Assembly (NCBI RefSeq): GCF_900230225.1
Contig: NZ_OCNH01000004.1
Span: 248,001 to 312,000, forward strand
Source of the DNA: Spirosoma fluviale
GTDB taxonomy: Bacteria; Bacteroidota; Bacteroidia; Cytophagales; Spirosomataceae
DNA length: 64,000 nt
Direction: 5' to 3'
Below are positions 42,603 through 51,049 of this stretch, in pieces. The notes under the pieces are model-generated. The model was not told the origin of the DNA, did no database searches, and was given only the letters and a program-made list of their open reading frames with translations. The translations under genes were made by a program, and so were the position numbers. Each line of letters begins with the position of its first letter. The stretch's first letter is position 1.

Positions 42603-43748
42603 ATGACCATTTCTCCGTTTGATCTAATCTTACTGCTTGGCTCACTCCAGGGATTTATTCTGGGCACACTCCTTTGGACAACCCCAAAGGGTCATCGGCT
42701 GTCGAATCGACTACTGGCCGTATTGATCGGTTTATTGGCCTTGATGAGTCTGGCCATGTCCGTCCCTGTTTCCAATCGTTGGGTAGTGTTCGCGCTGGAT
42801 TTTTTTCCGTTCATTATGGCCATGCCACTCGGGCCGCTCATTTATTTCTACACCCAATCTATGCTCAACCCTGCCTTTCGGCTGGGCCATCGGGAACGGC
42901 GGCATTTTTACCCTGTTGTACTGGACTGGGGTAGCAAACTTATTGGCTGGATTTTTCTGGGCGGATTGTTACTGGGCCTGGTTCCGGCATCGGATGGCCC
43001 GATATGGGGGCATGTCATGAATGAATATGATACCTACACCGACATTCCGCGCTGGCTCTCCATGACCACTTACCTCATTTTGACAAGACAGTGGTTAAGC
43101 CAATACAAACAAGCTCAGAGCCCTGAAAAAACGGGAAATAAGGGCCAGAACCTGAGCTGGCTTTGGCAGTTTGTCAATGTCTTTCTCTTCTTTCAGGTGA
43201 TATGGCTTGTGCATCTGGTGCCCTACATCATTCCCGACACCCGGTCGGCCTGGCTGGATAAATTTGGCTGGTACCCGCTTTATATCCCCATTGCCGTTCT
43301 AATCTACTGGCTGGGCCTGAAGGGCTATCTGCACACCCGGCAAAGTCCGGTCGAGGTAGTACCTCCAAAAGCCGGTACAATGTTTATGCCTGCCGAAATC
43401 GTTGAGAAAGCGATTGGCTTATTGACGCGTGCCATGCAAACTGACAAGTTGTACCTCGACCCGGAGCTAACCGTTGAGAAGGTAGGGCGGCATGTGCAGT
43501 TACCTCCGAAAACGATTTCGTTCGTGCTTAATCAGCACCTCAGGAAAAGCTTCAATGCCTTTATCAATGATTATCGGATTGAGTACTTAAAGCAGCAATT
43601 GACCAATCCAGCCAACGGCCATCTGACTCTGACGGGTATTGCCTTCGAATGTGGATTCAATTCACAGGCTACGTTTCAGCGGGCCTTCCGGCAGGCAACG
43701 GGTCTGTCGCCTAAACAATACATCGAGCAGCAGACGGCGGAATCCTGA
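42603..43748 (+). CDS. AraC family regulator with N-terminal membrane domain
   Basis: 381 residues. About seven hydrophobic segments lie in residues 5-250 (FDLILLLGSLQGFILGTLLW; LLAVLIGLLALMSLAM; WIFLGGLLLGLV). The C terminus (about 275-380) is an AraC DNA-binding domain: VGRHVQLPPKTISFVLNQHL and LTGIAFECGFNSQATFQRAFRQATGLSPKQY. A membrane-bound AraC protein would sense an envelope or extracellular signal. It is divergent from the PPH/HVGS operon and 76 bases upstream of a serine hydrolase gene; both are plausible targets. Confidence 0.9.
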   Translation: MTISPFDLILLLGSLQGFILGTLLWTTPKGHRLSNRLLAVLIGLLALMSLAMSVPVSNRWVVFALDFFPFIMAMPLGPLIYFYTQSMLNPAFRLGHRERRHFYPVVLDWGSKLIGWIFLGGLLLGLVPASDGPIWGHVMNEYDTYTDIPRWLSMTTYLILTRQWLSQYKQAQSPEKTGNKGQNLSWLWQFVNVFLFFQVIWLVHLVPYIIPDTRSAWLDKFGWYPLYIPIAVLIYWLGLKGYLHTRQSPVEVVPPKAGTMFMPAEIVEKAIGLLTRAMQTDKLYLDPELTVEKVGRHVQLPPKTISFVLNQHLRKSFNAFINDYRIEYLKQQLTNPANGHLTLTGIAFECGFNSQATFQRAFRQATGLSPKQYIEQQTAES

Positions 43749-43824
43749 AAATAACCGCTCAAATCTGGATTTGAGTAGATTGACGCACTGTTTTCCAGTT
43801 GTTTTGGGTTCAAACCAACGAACA

Positions 43825-45210
43825 ATGAAACCTCTGCTCCTCACCCTTATTAGCTTTTTGGCCGTTACAACCGGCCTGCTAGCTCAACCGCTATCCCAGA
43901 AATTAGACGAATACCTGACCTCGGCCCACCAGATGGATCAGTTTACGGGTGTGGCGCTGGTGGCACAGAAAGGTAACACCCTCCTCCACAAAGCGTATGG
44001 GCTAAGTAACGCAGCTCGTCAGACACCCAATGACACCATCACCCGCTTCCCCATTCTGTCGATTACCAAAACCTTTACATCCACAGTAATTCTCCTGCTT
44101 CAGGAACAGGGCAAACTGTCTGTACATAATAAACTCACGACCTATTTTCCCGACTTTCCCAAGGGCGATTCCATTACGATTGACCACCTGCTGACACATA
44201 CGTCCGGCCTGTTCGATTATATGTCGCTGATCGACGAAGAGGATTCAGCCATCGTTTGCCATCCTGTGGGGAAACAACAGGTAGTGGACTTTTTCAAAAA
44301 CAGACCATTGGCCTTTAAGCCGGGGGCAACCTTTGCCTATTGTAACTCCGGCTATTTTTTGCTGGGACTGGTAATCGAAAAAGTAACCGGCAAACCGTAT
44401 GAGCACGCCGTTCAGGAGATGATTTTCAAACCACTGGGCATGGCTCATTCCGGTTTTGATTATCTGAACCTGCCTGCCAGCGCCCGAGCGCAGGGCTATG
44501 ACACCCTCACGACAACCTATCAATCGCCTTACCCGCATTTTGATTCGACAGTAGCTTACGCAGCAGGGGCCATGTACAGCACTGCCGGTGATCTGTATAG
44601 ATGGGGTCGAGCCGTGGCAACCCGGCAACTCCTCTCCGCCGATTCGTGGAAACAGGCATTTATACCCCGACTAAACAACTATGGGTATGGCTGGATGACG
44701 GGTAGACACCTCAAGAGACACTATGTTGGGCACGATGGCGGTTATCCGGGCTTCATGTCCAGCTTTGTCTATTATCCTGATGACGACATTACCATTATAC
44801 TCCTGAAAAACTCCGGCCACTATGGCGAATCATTAACCCCCACCGGTATGGCCCTGACAGCCATTTTGTTAAAAAAGCCGTATAGTAATTGGCAGCAACG
44901 GACGGAAATAAACCTCCCGGAAACTGCCCTTCAGCCATACGTCGGTCGGTACCGGGTCGACCCCAAAATAGTCCCCGACCGAATTCTGACGGTTTCTCTG
45001 GAGAACGGTAAACTGTTTGTTCAGGCGACTGATGAGCCCCGAATTGAGTTGTTTGCTCAGTCCGAAGACAGCTTTTTCCTGAAAGCTTTTAACGAGCAAT
45101 GGCTATTTCAACGGGATAGAAAAGGCCAGGTTACGAAAGCCGTCGTTCATGGAAATGGGATTGACGTAACGGTCAGAAAGCTTCCGTTAACGCCCCAAAC
45201 AGCACCGTAG
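43825..45210 (+). CDS. Secreted beta-lactamase-family (class C) serine hydrolase
   Basis: 461 residues from ATG 43825; a longer in-frame start at 43639 overlaps the AraC gene and was rejected. The signal peptide ends GLLAQ. The active-site motifs of the family are S79-IT-K82 (SxxK), Y172-C-N174 (YxN) and H303-DGG (the KTG-equivalent). A C-terminal domain of about 110 residues (LPETALQPYVGRYRVDPK) resembles DUF3471. These proteins include peptidases and esterases as well as beta-lactamases; resistance is not implied. A periplasmic location is inferred. Confidence 0.9.
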   Translation: MKPLLLTLISFLAVTTGLLAQPLSQKLDEYLTSAHQMDQFTGVALVAQKGNTLLHKAYGLSNAARQTPNDTITRFPILSITKTFTSTVILLLQEQGKLSVHNKLTTYFPDFPKGDSITIDHLLTHTSGLFDYMSLIDEEDSAIVCHPVGKQQVVDFFKNRPLAFKPGATFAYCNSGYFLLGLVIEKVTGKPYEHAVQEMIFKPLGMAHSGFDYLNLPASARAQGYDTLTTTYQSPYPHFDSTVAYAAGAMYSTAGDLYRWGRAVATRQLLSADSWKQAFIPRLNNYGYGWMTGRHLKRHYVGHDGGYPGFMSSFVYYPDDDITIILLKNSGHYGESLTPTGMALTAILLKKPYSNWQQRTEINLPETALQPYVGRYRVDPKIVPDRILTVSLENGKLFVQATDEPRIELFAQSEDSFFLKAFNEQWLFQRDRKGQVTKAVVHGNGIDVTVRKLPLTPQTAP

Positions 45211-45269
45211 CCGGGCAATTGTGACGGGTTCAGTCAAACCGTTTTATTGGATATTAGTTAGGTATCCAA

Positions 45270-45962
45270 ATGGCCAACTACCAACCCCTCCACGACTGGA
45301 ACGTCTCTCCTGCCGAAGCCGTCTCGCTGCAAAATCAATTGCGCACGCAGATTCGGATTGAACCGTTAACGAAACCGGCCCAGACCATTGCGGGCTGCGA
45401 CATTTCGTTCAATAAATTTGAAGAAACCGTTTACGCGGGCATTGTGGTGTTGCGGCTCGATACGCTCGAAACCATCGAAGAAACGGGCGTGGTGAGCACC
45501 GCCCCGTTCCCATATATTCCAGGTCTGCTGTCGTTTCGCGAGATTCCGTCTCTGCTCGAAGCCTGGCAGAAACTCAAGATTGAACCCGACGTAGTGATGT
45601 TCGATGGCCACGGCACGGCCCACCCGCGCCGGATCGGGATTGCTTCGCACGCGGGCCTGTTCCTGAACCGACCGACGTTTGGCTGCGGAAAATCGGTGCT
45701 GGTGGGCAGGTACGACGAACCGGCACTGGAACGCGGTAACTGGTCACCGATGAGGCATTACAATGAAGTGATTGGAGCTGCGTTGCGGACAAAGAACAAA
45801 GTCAACCCGGTCTATATATCGCCCGGCCATTTAATTGATCTGGAAACGGCTATTTCCCTGACGCTAGCTACCAATGGCGGCTACCGAATTCCCGAGCCCA
45901 CCCGGAGGGCGCATAATCTGGTGAATGCCATTCGGCGGGGCGAACGTGTATTTGCCAGTTAA
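45270..45962 (+). CDS. nfi: Endonuclease V
   Basis: 230 residues. Endonuclease V cleaves next to deoxyinosine after adenine deamination. Seen: AGCDISF with catalytic Asp44, PYIPGLLSFRE (81-91, the wedge that detects the lesion), D112 in MFDGHGTAHPRR, and IGIASHAGL. Length is standard. It is cytosolic, alone on the plus strand, with a 60-base gap after the serine hydrolase gene. Confidence 0.95.
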   Translation: MANYQPLHDWNVSPAEAVSLQNQLRTQIRIEPLTKPAQTIAGCDISFNKFEETVYAGIVVLRLDTLETIEETGVVSTAPFPYIPGLLSFREIPSLLEAWQKLKIEPDVVMFDGHGTAHPRRIGIASHAGLFLNRPTFGCGKSVLVGRYDEPALERGNWSPMRHYNEVIGAALRTKNKVNPVYISPGHLIDLETAISLTLATNGGYRIPEPTRRAHNLVNAIRRGERVFAS

Positions 45963-46183
45963 TAAACACGATGAGGCAGGGCCACAACGCACCGATCAGC
46001 CAATCTTTACGAAGAGTGAATGCTCATTCGTTTTAGGGCTACGTATGGCGTTTTATCGGTAAGGAACGGTATAAATACGCGCAAAAACTGTTTATTTTGT
46101 TTGGGTACTGCCGGGCGGGCATTTACCTGATTCAGTAGCGCAATAGATACCAACTTATTCCTATCGGTAACCGGCTGTACATT

Positions 46184-47197
46184 ATGAATATTTTCGAGAC
46201 CCTTTACAACGAATTTACCGGCTTCTGGGGGTTTGACCAACTTTGGAAAATCATCCACACACAGAACTACGAAGCACTGCTCACTCAGAAAGGTATTCAG
46301 GCTTTTTTAAGACCGGTCGTTCCGGTACTTCTGTTGATTGAGATCATTCGCGGACTGTTTTACCGGCGTTACTCGCATCATCAGTACAAGATTTCTGTGT
46401 TCACCTATATTCTGAACCGCTTTATTTCCAGCTTCCTGTCGATTGCTATGGTTGCTTTCTGTATTGGGCTGTTCGAGCCTTATGCACTTATCAAAACCTC
46501 GCTTACTTGGTACTGGTTTATTTACGGGTACGTAGTTTGGGAGCTGGCCCATTTTGTCTATCATTATTTCGGGCATAAAGTTCGGCTTTTCTGGTGCCTG
46601 CACTCTACCCACCACGCGCCGGAATACATGAACCTCTCCGTAACCTACGCGCACTTTTTTCTGGAAGCGCCCTATGCCGATATCATCCGAACCACCATCT
46701 GTATTTTGCTGGGCGTAAACCCTCCCTTGCTGTTCCTCATCATGTTCATCGACGGAACCTGGGGATCGTTTATTCATATTGGCGAGAATCTGCTTAAAGA
46801 CGGGCGGCTGGGCGTTATGAATAGAGTTATTCTTACACCATCGCATCACCGCGTCCATCATGCCCGCAATCCACTGTATATGGACACCAACTTTTGTAAT
46901 CTCCTCAACATATGGGATAGAGCCTTTGGTACCTTACAGGATGAAAAAACAACGGTGGACATCGAATACGGCATTAGCCGCCCCATGAAAAAAGGCGATT
47001 TTCTGGATGCTTATTTTGGCGAGATTGTCGCTCTGGGTAAGGATGTTTACAGAGCGCCGGGTCTTAAAAATAAACTCCTCTACATCTTTATGCCTCCAGG
47101 CTGGAGCCATACCGGCGATCATAAAACCGCTACAGTTGTCAAGGCCCAGTATATCCGGGAGAACCAGCAGGAGCTTAGCTTCGACAAAAGGGCTTGA
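46184..47197 (+). CDS. Sterol desaturase / fatty acid hydroxylase family protein
   Basis: 337 residues with about four membrane segments. The eight-histidine di-iron pattern is present: H123-x3-H127-x3-H131, H140-x2-H143-H144 and H221-H222-x2-H225-H226. Such di-iron membrane oxygenases hydroxylate or desaturate lipids (for example fatty acid or ceramide hydroxylation, which fits the sphingolipids of this phylum). The substrate is not determined. It is monocistronic, ending 80 bases before a long palindrome. Confidence 0.9.
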   Translation: MNIFETLYNEFTGFWGFDQLWKIIHTQNYEALLTQKGIQAFLRPVVPVLLLIEIIRGLFYRRYSHHQYKISVFTYILNRFISSFLSIAMVAFCIGLFEPYALIKTSLTWYWFIYGYVVWELAHFVYHYFGHKVRLFWCLHSTHHAPEYMNLSVTYAHFFLEAPYADIIRTTICILLGVNPPLLFLIMFIDGTWGSFIHIGENLLKDGRLGVMNRVILTPSHHRVHHARNPLYMDTNFCNLLNIWDRAFGTLQDEKTTVDIEYGISRPMKKGDFLDAYFGEIVALGKDVYRAPGLKNKLLYIFMPPGWSHTGDHKTATVVKAQYIRENQQELSFDKRA

Positions 47198-47278
47198 GGT
47201 AAGGTATTCCTACCGGCCGGCGTAATACGTTACTTAATCAATTGATTGGAATGCGCGCCGGGCAGGCGGGCGGATTTA

Positions 47279-47347
47279 GGCTGACGGGTTAAGGGGTCAA
47301 ATGCCATATCTTGGAGATATGGCATTTGACCCCTTAACCCGTCAGCC
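47279..47347. repeat. 33-bp perfect inverted repeat between convergent genes
   Basis: The arms 47279-47311 and 47315-47347 are exact reverse complements around TGG. It lies 80 bases after the di-iron oxygenase stop and 12 bases before the end of the PhnA-domain gene. Its length and 3-base loop give a very stable cruciform or hairpin, possibly a bidirectional terminator; there is no T-tract. Confidence 0.85.
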
Positions 47348-47358
47348 CTCTGTATATA

Positions 47359-47568
47359 TTATACCTTCTGCAGAAACATCGTTTTCAGCACCATTACCGT
47401 TTTCTCAACTTTGCCTTCAATTTCTTCGGCATCGTCGGTGAGTCGAATATTCTTGACAAGCGTTCCCCGTTTCAGGGTAGCCGACGACCCTCTTACTTTT
47501 AAGTCCTTGATCAACTTTACCGAATCACCTTCGGCCAGGATTGTTCCGTTGCTGTCTTTTGCGTCCAT
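47359..47568 (-). CDS. PhnA-domain protein (YjdM C-terminal type)
   Basis: 69 residues matching the C-terminal PhnA domain: DSNGTILAEGDSVKLIKDLKV, GSSATLKRGTLVKNIRL, then a conserved end. The N-terminal zinc ribbon of E. coli YjdM is absent, so this is the domain alone. Its role is unknown despite the historical phosphonate name. The promoter is at 47596-47603. Confidence 0.85.
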   Translation of the reverse strand: MDAKDSNGTILAEGDSVKLIKDLKVRGSSATLKRGTLVKNIRLTDDAEEIEGKVEKTVMVLKTMFLQKV

Positions 47569-47595
47569 TCAGGTTATGTAGCTGGTGGTTTTCCG

Positions 47596-47603
47596 CAAAG
47601 ATA
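47596..47603 (-). promoter_or_regulatory. Bacteroidetes -7 element upstream of the PhnA-domain gene
   Basis: The minus strand reads TATCTTTG, an exact match to TAnnTTTG, 27 bases before the ATG at 47568. No TTG at the expected -33 position. Confidence 0.5.
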
Positions 47604-47703
47604 CACAAAAGAAAATGGCGGGTTCGATGAAGAGCCGGGCGAAGAAACTATGGGCTGAAAAGTATAACCAGAATTGAGGCTACAGACGTTATATGAATAG
47701 ATT

Positions 47704-49830
47704 TTGTTAGAACTTAACGAATGTTCCCGTCGCCGAAAAACGGCAAACGAGTACATTCCATCAATTGACGATTCAATCCTGTTTCCTGTGCAGCCGAGTA
47801 GTCCGCCGTCTTTTTCAGAGCACCTCAGAAATTACACCATCGCGTTTTACCAGACGCAGCGGAACGCCTTTGTCATTATCATTACGCTGCTTCTTTCGCT
47901 CTATATTCTGACCGTTCCTGACCAGGCAGCCGACATGATCCATGCGGTGATCGACGATGGCGTTTTTCACCGCCTGTTCCAGTACATATTGCTCAGTACG
48001 CTCGTCTGGAGCTGGTTCGTGTATGGCTGTACGCGCATGATCCTGCATATTTCGCCGGTTGGCCTTCGGATCAATAACGAATGTGACGTATTGCTCCGAT
48101 GGCTTCCGAAAGTTGGCGGGATAATTCCAGCCCTCATTCTGGCCTACGCCTTCTGGACACCAGACCAATGGCAACCGTACCTGCTTATTCTCGAAAGTGG
48201 CCTGATGCTGGTCCAGTTTAGTTGGGTAGAACAAAACGTGTCCGTATTTGCCCTACCCGACCGCTGGCACTTTTCTGACCGGTACACCAATTTCAAACAG
48301 GACATACGGGAATTGTGGCGGCACCCACTTGGGCGGCTGGTGATCCGAACGGGCGTTGTACTGACGCTGTTTCTGATTGCGTTCTTTAGCCTGCCTGTTC
48401 AATGGGAGTTGGCCCAGCGGCTGCGACCAACGGCGATTATCATCTTCGGTATTACGATGTACACCTTCTGGGGAAGCGTTATGGTGTATTTCAATGACTA
48501 CCGGTACCGGCCACTCGTGCTGATAACGCTGGGCTACCTGATTCTCATCAGTGCGTTCAACGACAATACGGCGGTTCGGCAGGCAACGGGAATAGGGGTC
48601 TCGCCCATTTCGCAACGACCCACCGTCGATGCGCACTTTGCCCGGTGGGTGGACGCCCGAAGGCAGGAAGATGGCGACACCATTCCGCTGGTGCTGGTAG
48701 CCGCCGAAGGTGGGGGCATCCGTGCCCTGAACTGGACGGCCGAGACGCTCATCCGGCTCGACTCCATCATTCCGGGCTTCAGTCGGCATGTGTACGCGCT
48801 GAGTGGCGTATCGGGCGGGGGCGTTGGAACGGTTTTTTATACGGCCTTCCTGCGCGACTTTGCGGAGGCAGACCGTGCCCGCTCTTTCGAACAATTTCGG
48901 AAAGTAATTCGGGATGATTACCTGTCGGGCGTATCGTCGGCCCTGTTATTTCCCGAATCCGTCCAGCGACTGGTGCCGTTTCCAATACCCGCGCTGGAAC
49001 GCGCCAAGTGGCTCGAAGATTCCTGGGCGGGTTCCTATTACACCAACCTAAAGCTATCTACCCTCGACTCATCGCTGACGCAGTTGTACCAGACACGGTC
49101 GGGCTATAATTACAACCTGCCCTCGCTGCTGCTCAACGGAACTCTGGCCGAATCGGGACAGAAAATCATCACGTCAAATCTGAAACTGGATGCGCGCTAT
49201 TTCAAAAATGTAGTCTCTACGCTGGATGTGCTGGGCACCGATGTCCCGCTTAAGACGGCGGCCTCCCTGTGTAGCCGCTTCCCGATCGTAACCAATGGCG
49301 GACTGATTCAGAAAGATACCATGTTGATCAATGGACGTAACCAACAGTACGGCGGCCACGTGGTCGATGGCGGCTATTTCGATAACTCGGGCGTTGAAAC
49401 CTGTATTCAGTTGCTGAACAACCTCATACCGTCCATTCGTCGGCTCGACACGGCAGACCGGGTTACCATCATTCCGTACGTTCTTTTTATTCAAAACAGC
49501 AACCCCATTGGCAATCTGCCACACAAGCGGTCTATTTTGCAGGAAATACAGATTCCGTTACTGGCGTTTTTAAATTCGTGGGACAATGGCTCCGTCACCC
49601 GCGACAATATGTTCAACTCGTTCATGGATCGGTTTACCAACCCCAAAACCAACTACCTGGCCCTCCGACTGGCTTACAACGAAAAATACCCGCTCGGCTG
49701 GTTCATGTCCGACAGCGTAGCCCGGAGCATTGGGCAACAGGCTAAAGATTCGATCAGTCTGAAGAATAAGGAGCTGTTAAGACTTAAGAGAGCCTTTGGA
49801 CGATTAGGGGTAAAGCGCGTCGTGAACTAA
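47704..49830 (+). CDS. Patatin-like phospholipase with N-terminal membrane domain
   Basis: 708 residues if TTG 47704 is the start; no ATG lies near the expected N terminus, so the start is uncertain. About residues 45-290 hold six hydrophobic segments. The C-terminal patatin domain has the oxyanion loop AAEGGGIRALNW (about 333-344), the nucleophile Ser370 in SGVSGGGVG and the catalytic Asp555 in VDGGYFDNSG. Patatin enzymes hydrolyse phospholipid or neutral-lipid acyl esters with a Ser-Asp dyad. The membrane part would hold the lipase at the inner membrane. It is monocistronic. Confidence 0.8.
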   Translation: MLELNECSRRRKTANEYIPSIDDSILFPVQPSSPPSFSEHLRNYTIAFYQTQRNAFVIIITLLLSLYILTVPDQAADMIHAVIDDGVFHRLFQYILLSTLVWSWFVYGCTRMILHISPVGLRINNECDVLLRWLPKVGGIIPALILAYAFWTPDQWQPYLLILESGLMLVQFSWVEQNVSVFALPDRWHFSDRYTNFKQDIRELWRHPLGRLVIRTGVVLTLFLIAFFSLPVQWELAQRLRPTAIIIFGITMYTFWGSVMVYFNDYRYRPLVLITLGYLILISAFNDNTAVRQATGIGVSPISQRPTVDAHFARWVDARRQEDGDTIPLVLVAAEGGGIRALNWTAETLIRLDSIIPGFSRHVYALSGVSGGGVGTVFYTAFLRDFAEADRARSFEQFRKVIRDDYLSGVSSALLFPESVQRLVPFPIPALERAKWLEDSWAGSYYTNLKLSTLDSSLTQLYQTRSGYNYNLPSLLLNGTLAESGQKIITSNLKLDARYFKNVVSTLDVLGTDVPLKTAASLCSRFPIVTNGGLIQKDTMLINGRNQQYGGHVVDGGYFDNSGVETCIQLLNNLIPSIRRLDTADRVTIIPYVLFIQNSNPIGNLPHKRSILQEIQIPLLAFLNSWDNGSVTRDNMFNSFMDRFTNPKTNYLALRLAYNEKYPLGWFMSDSVARSIGQQAKDSISLKNKELLRLKRAFGRLGVKRVVN

Positions 49831-49856
49831 TTTATCCGTTGTACTTTAGCCCTCTC

Positions 49857-49873
49857 AAACAAACTGTTTGTTT
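49857..49873 (+). promoter_or_regulatory. Palindrome directly before the ModE-type gene
   Basis: AAACAAA CTG TTTGTTT ends five bases before ATG 49879. Symmetric AT-rich sites in this position are often operators; an autoregulatory role is only a suggestion. Confidence 0.35.
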
Positions 49874-49878
49874 CCGGC

Positions 49879-50223
49879 ATGAACCTCCGCATCAACGGCC
49901 GCATCTGGCTTGAAACACTTTCGAACGACACACCCGAACGCTTCATGGGTATCGGGCGACTGGAATTACTGGGCCATATTCAGCGTACCGGCTCCATTAA
50001 TCAGGCCGCTAAAGCCATGAACATGTCGTACAAACGAGCCTGGGAAATGGTCCATTCGATGAACATCCAGGCCAGCACGCCACTGGTGGTAACGCAAACG
50101 GGGGGCGAAAAAGGCGGGGGCACTCTGGTAACGGCCGAAGGCGAAAAATACCTCAATCACTACCGGGGGCTACAGGAACGGTTTCAGAAGTTTCTGGCCG
50201 ACGAGTTGGCGAATTTACCCTGA
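49879..50223 (+). CDS. ModE-type winged-helix DNA-binding protein (no molybdate domain)
   Basis: 114 residues, all within the ModE N-terminal winged helix: MGIGRLELLGHIQRTGSINQAAKAMNMSYKRAWEMV (about 23-58), then VTQTGGEKGGGTLVTAEGEKYL. The pattern G-S-I-x2-A-A-K-x-M-x-M-S-Y-K-x-A-W is the ModE recognition helix. The C-terminal molbindin (TOBE) domains that bind molybdate in E. coli ModE are absent. It is the only ModE-like gene here, 0.8 kb upstream of a TonB receptor whose promoter carries two ModE-like operators. How it would sense molybdenum without TOBE is unclear; a separate Mop-type protein could help. Confidence 0.85.
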   Translation: MNLRINGRIWLETLSNDTPERFMGIGRLELLGHIQRTGSINQAAKAMNMSYKRAWEMVHSMNIQASTPLVVTQTGGEKGGGTLVTAEGEKYLNHYRGLQERFQKFLADELANLP

Positions 50224-50280
50224 GAAGGCTGGCACAGGCCAATGCCCGCACCTGCCAGCCCCATGCTCTACTTTATTACG

Positions 50281-50796
50281 TTACAGGCATAGCGAACGCG
50301 TCCTTCTTCCCTCAAATGATTTCAGCTGCTCTAAGCGAGCGGTATAACCGTCCTGAACAGTCCGGTAATGTTGAATCAGTTTGTCCTGCTGACCAGATGC
50401 ATGACAAGTCGTTTCAGCGCGTGCAATAAGTTCAGCCATTCGTTTAATGCACAACAGGGTAGCCTCGATCTCTCGCTGGTTCAGTACGAGTGTGCGCTGA
50501 AGAAGCTCCACTGTTAGTTCTGATAAAACCGGCTTCTTGGTGAGAGCAGCCGGGCTGGCTAAAGCATCCATCCATTGCTCTTCCAAACCACTAAAAAGAT
50601 TATTCACCAACCGTTTGTCAGCCATTTCATTCGGGCGATCGGTTGTCGCACCCGCGTCAGCAGGCAGCTTCCCAATCTGATTCACTAGCTTAATAAGCCT
50701 TGTTTGATTTTCCGGAGACAGTCCTACAATGTACTTATCAGCAACATGTAATATGTAATTTTCCAATAATACATCTATTGATGGTGTGGCTTCCAT
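50281..50796 (-). CDS. Unknown protein divergent from the TonB receptor
   Basis: 171 residues, charged and helical (TVELLQRTLVLNQREIEATLL; CIKRMAELIARAETTCHASGQQ), with no signal peptide or known domain. It sits between the ModE-type gene and the TonB receptor, converging on the former and divergent from the latter, sharing the control region that holds the ModE-like boxes. The exact -7 match TAGATTTG (50821-50828) supports the annotated start. It might be co-regulated with the receptor. Confidence 0.6.
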   Translation of the reverse strand: MEATPSIDVLLENYILHVADKYIVGLSPENQTRLIKLVNQIGKLPADAGATTDRPNEMADKRLVNNLFSGLEEQWMDALASPAALTKKPVLSELTVELLQRTLVLNQREIEATLLCIKRMAELIARAETTCHASGQQDKLIQHYRTVQDGYTARLEQLKSFEGRRTRSLCL

Positions 50797-50820
50797 TTAT
50801 TAGTCTATTAGTTGTGTATA

Positions 50821-50828
50821 CAAATCTA
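50821..50828 (-). promoter_or_regulatory. Bacteroidetes -7 element of the unknown 171-residue gene
   Basis: The minus strand reads TAGATTTG, matching TAnnTTTG, 24 bases before the ATG at 50796. The -33 position reads TAA, not TTG. Confidence 0.5.
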
Positions 50829-50993
50829 TAAAACTATACTTAACTTTTTACTATTCATCCTGTATTTCAGCCTTTTCGGACATTTTTTTTAAAATAGTCG
50901 CTCTCTGTAACACCCTTCTGTTCGGTCGGCCTTACATACCGGATATAACTACGAATAGGTCCGTACTATCGATTTTCGAAAAAGCGCAATAAT

Positions 50994-51017
50994 CGTTATT
51001 TTCCTGGAAACATATCG
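50994..51017 (+). promoter_or_regulatory. Putative ModE box 1
   Basis: Left half CGTTATTT (50994-51001), eight-base spacer, right half ACATATCG (51010-51017). This is the 8-8-8 layout of E. coli ModE operators, in which I recall the modA site as CGTTATAT, N8, ACATAACG: 7 of 8 bases match in each half. It is two bases upstream of box 2. Confidence 0.65.
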
Positions 51018-51019
51018 GT

Positions 51020-51043
51020 CGTTATATTTATTCGGAAATAGCG
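51020..51043 (+). promoter_or_regulatory. Putative ModE box 2
   Basis: Left half CGTTATAT (51020-51027, identical to the recalled E. coli modA half-site), eight-base spacer, right half AAATAGCG (51036-51043). The box ends six bases before the receptor ATG at 51050 and overlaps TATATTTA (51023-51030), one base off the Bacteroidetes -7 element, so binding would block the promoter. Confidence 0.7.
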
Positions 51044-51049
51044 CTCGCC

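Noticed and set aside
42431..42622. 63-residue frame in the control region before the AraC regulator
   Set aside because: No ribosome binding site, it overlaps the AraC start and has no coding character beyond chance.
43825..45210. Beta-lactam resistance gene
   Set aside because: SxxK, YxN and HDGG motifs only define the serine-hydrolase superfamily; many members are peptidases or esterases.
47686..47694. Third ModE half-site (CGTTATAT) upstream of the patatin gene
   Set aside because: Only one half-site; at the required 8-base spacing the other half reads TTTGTTAG and does not match.
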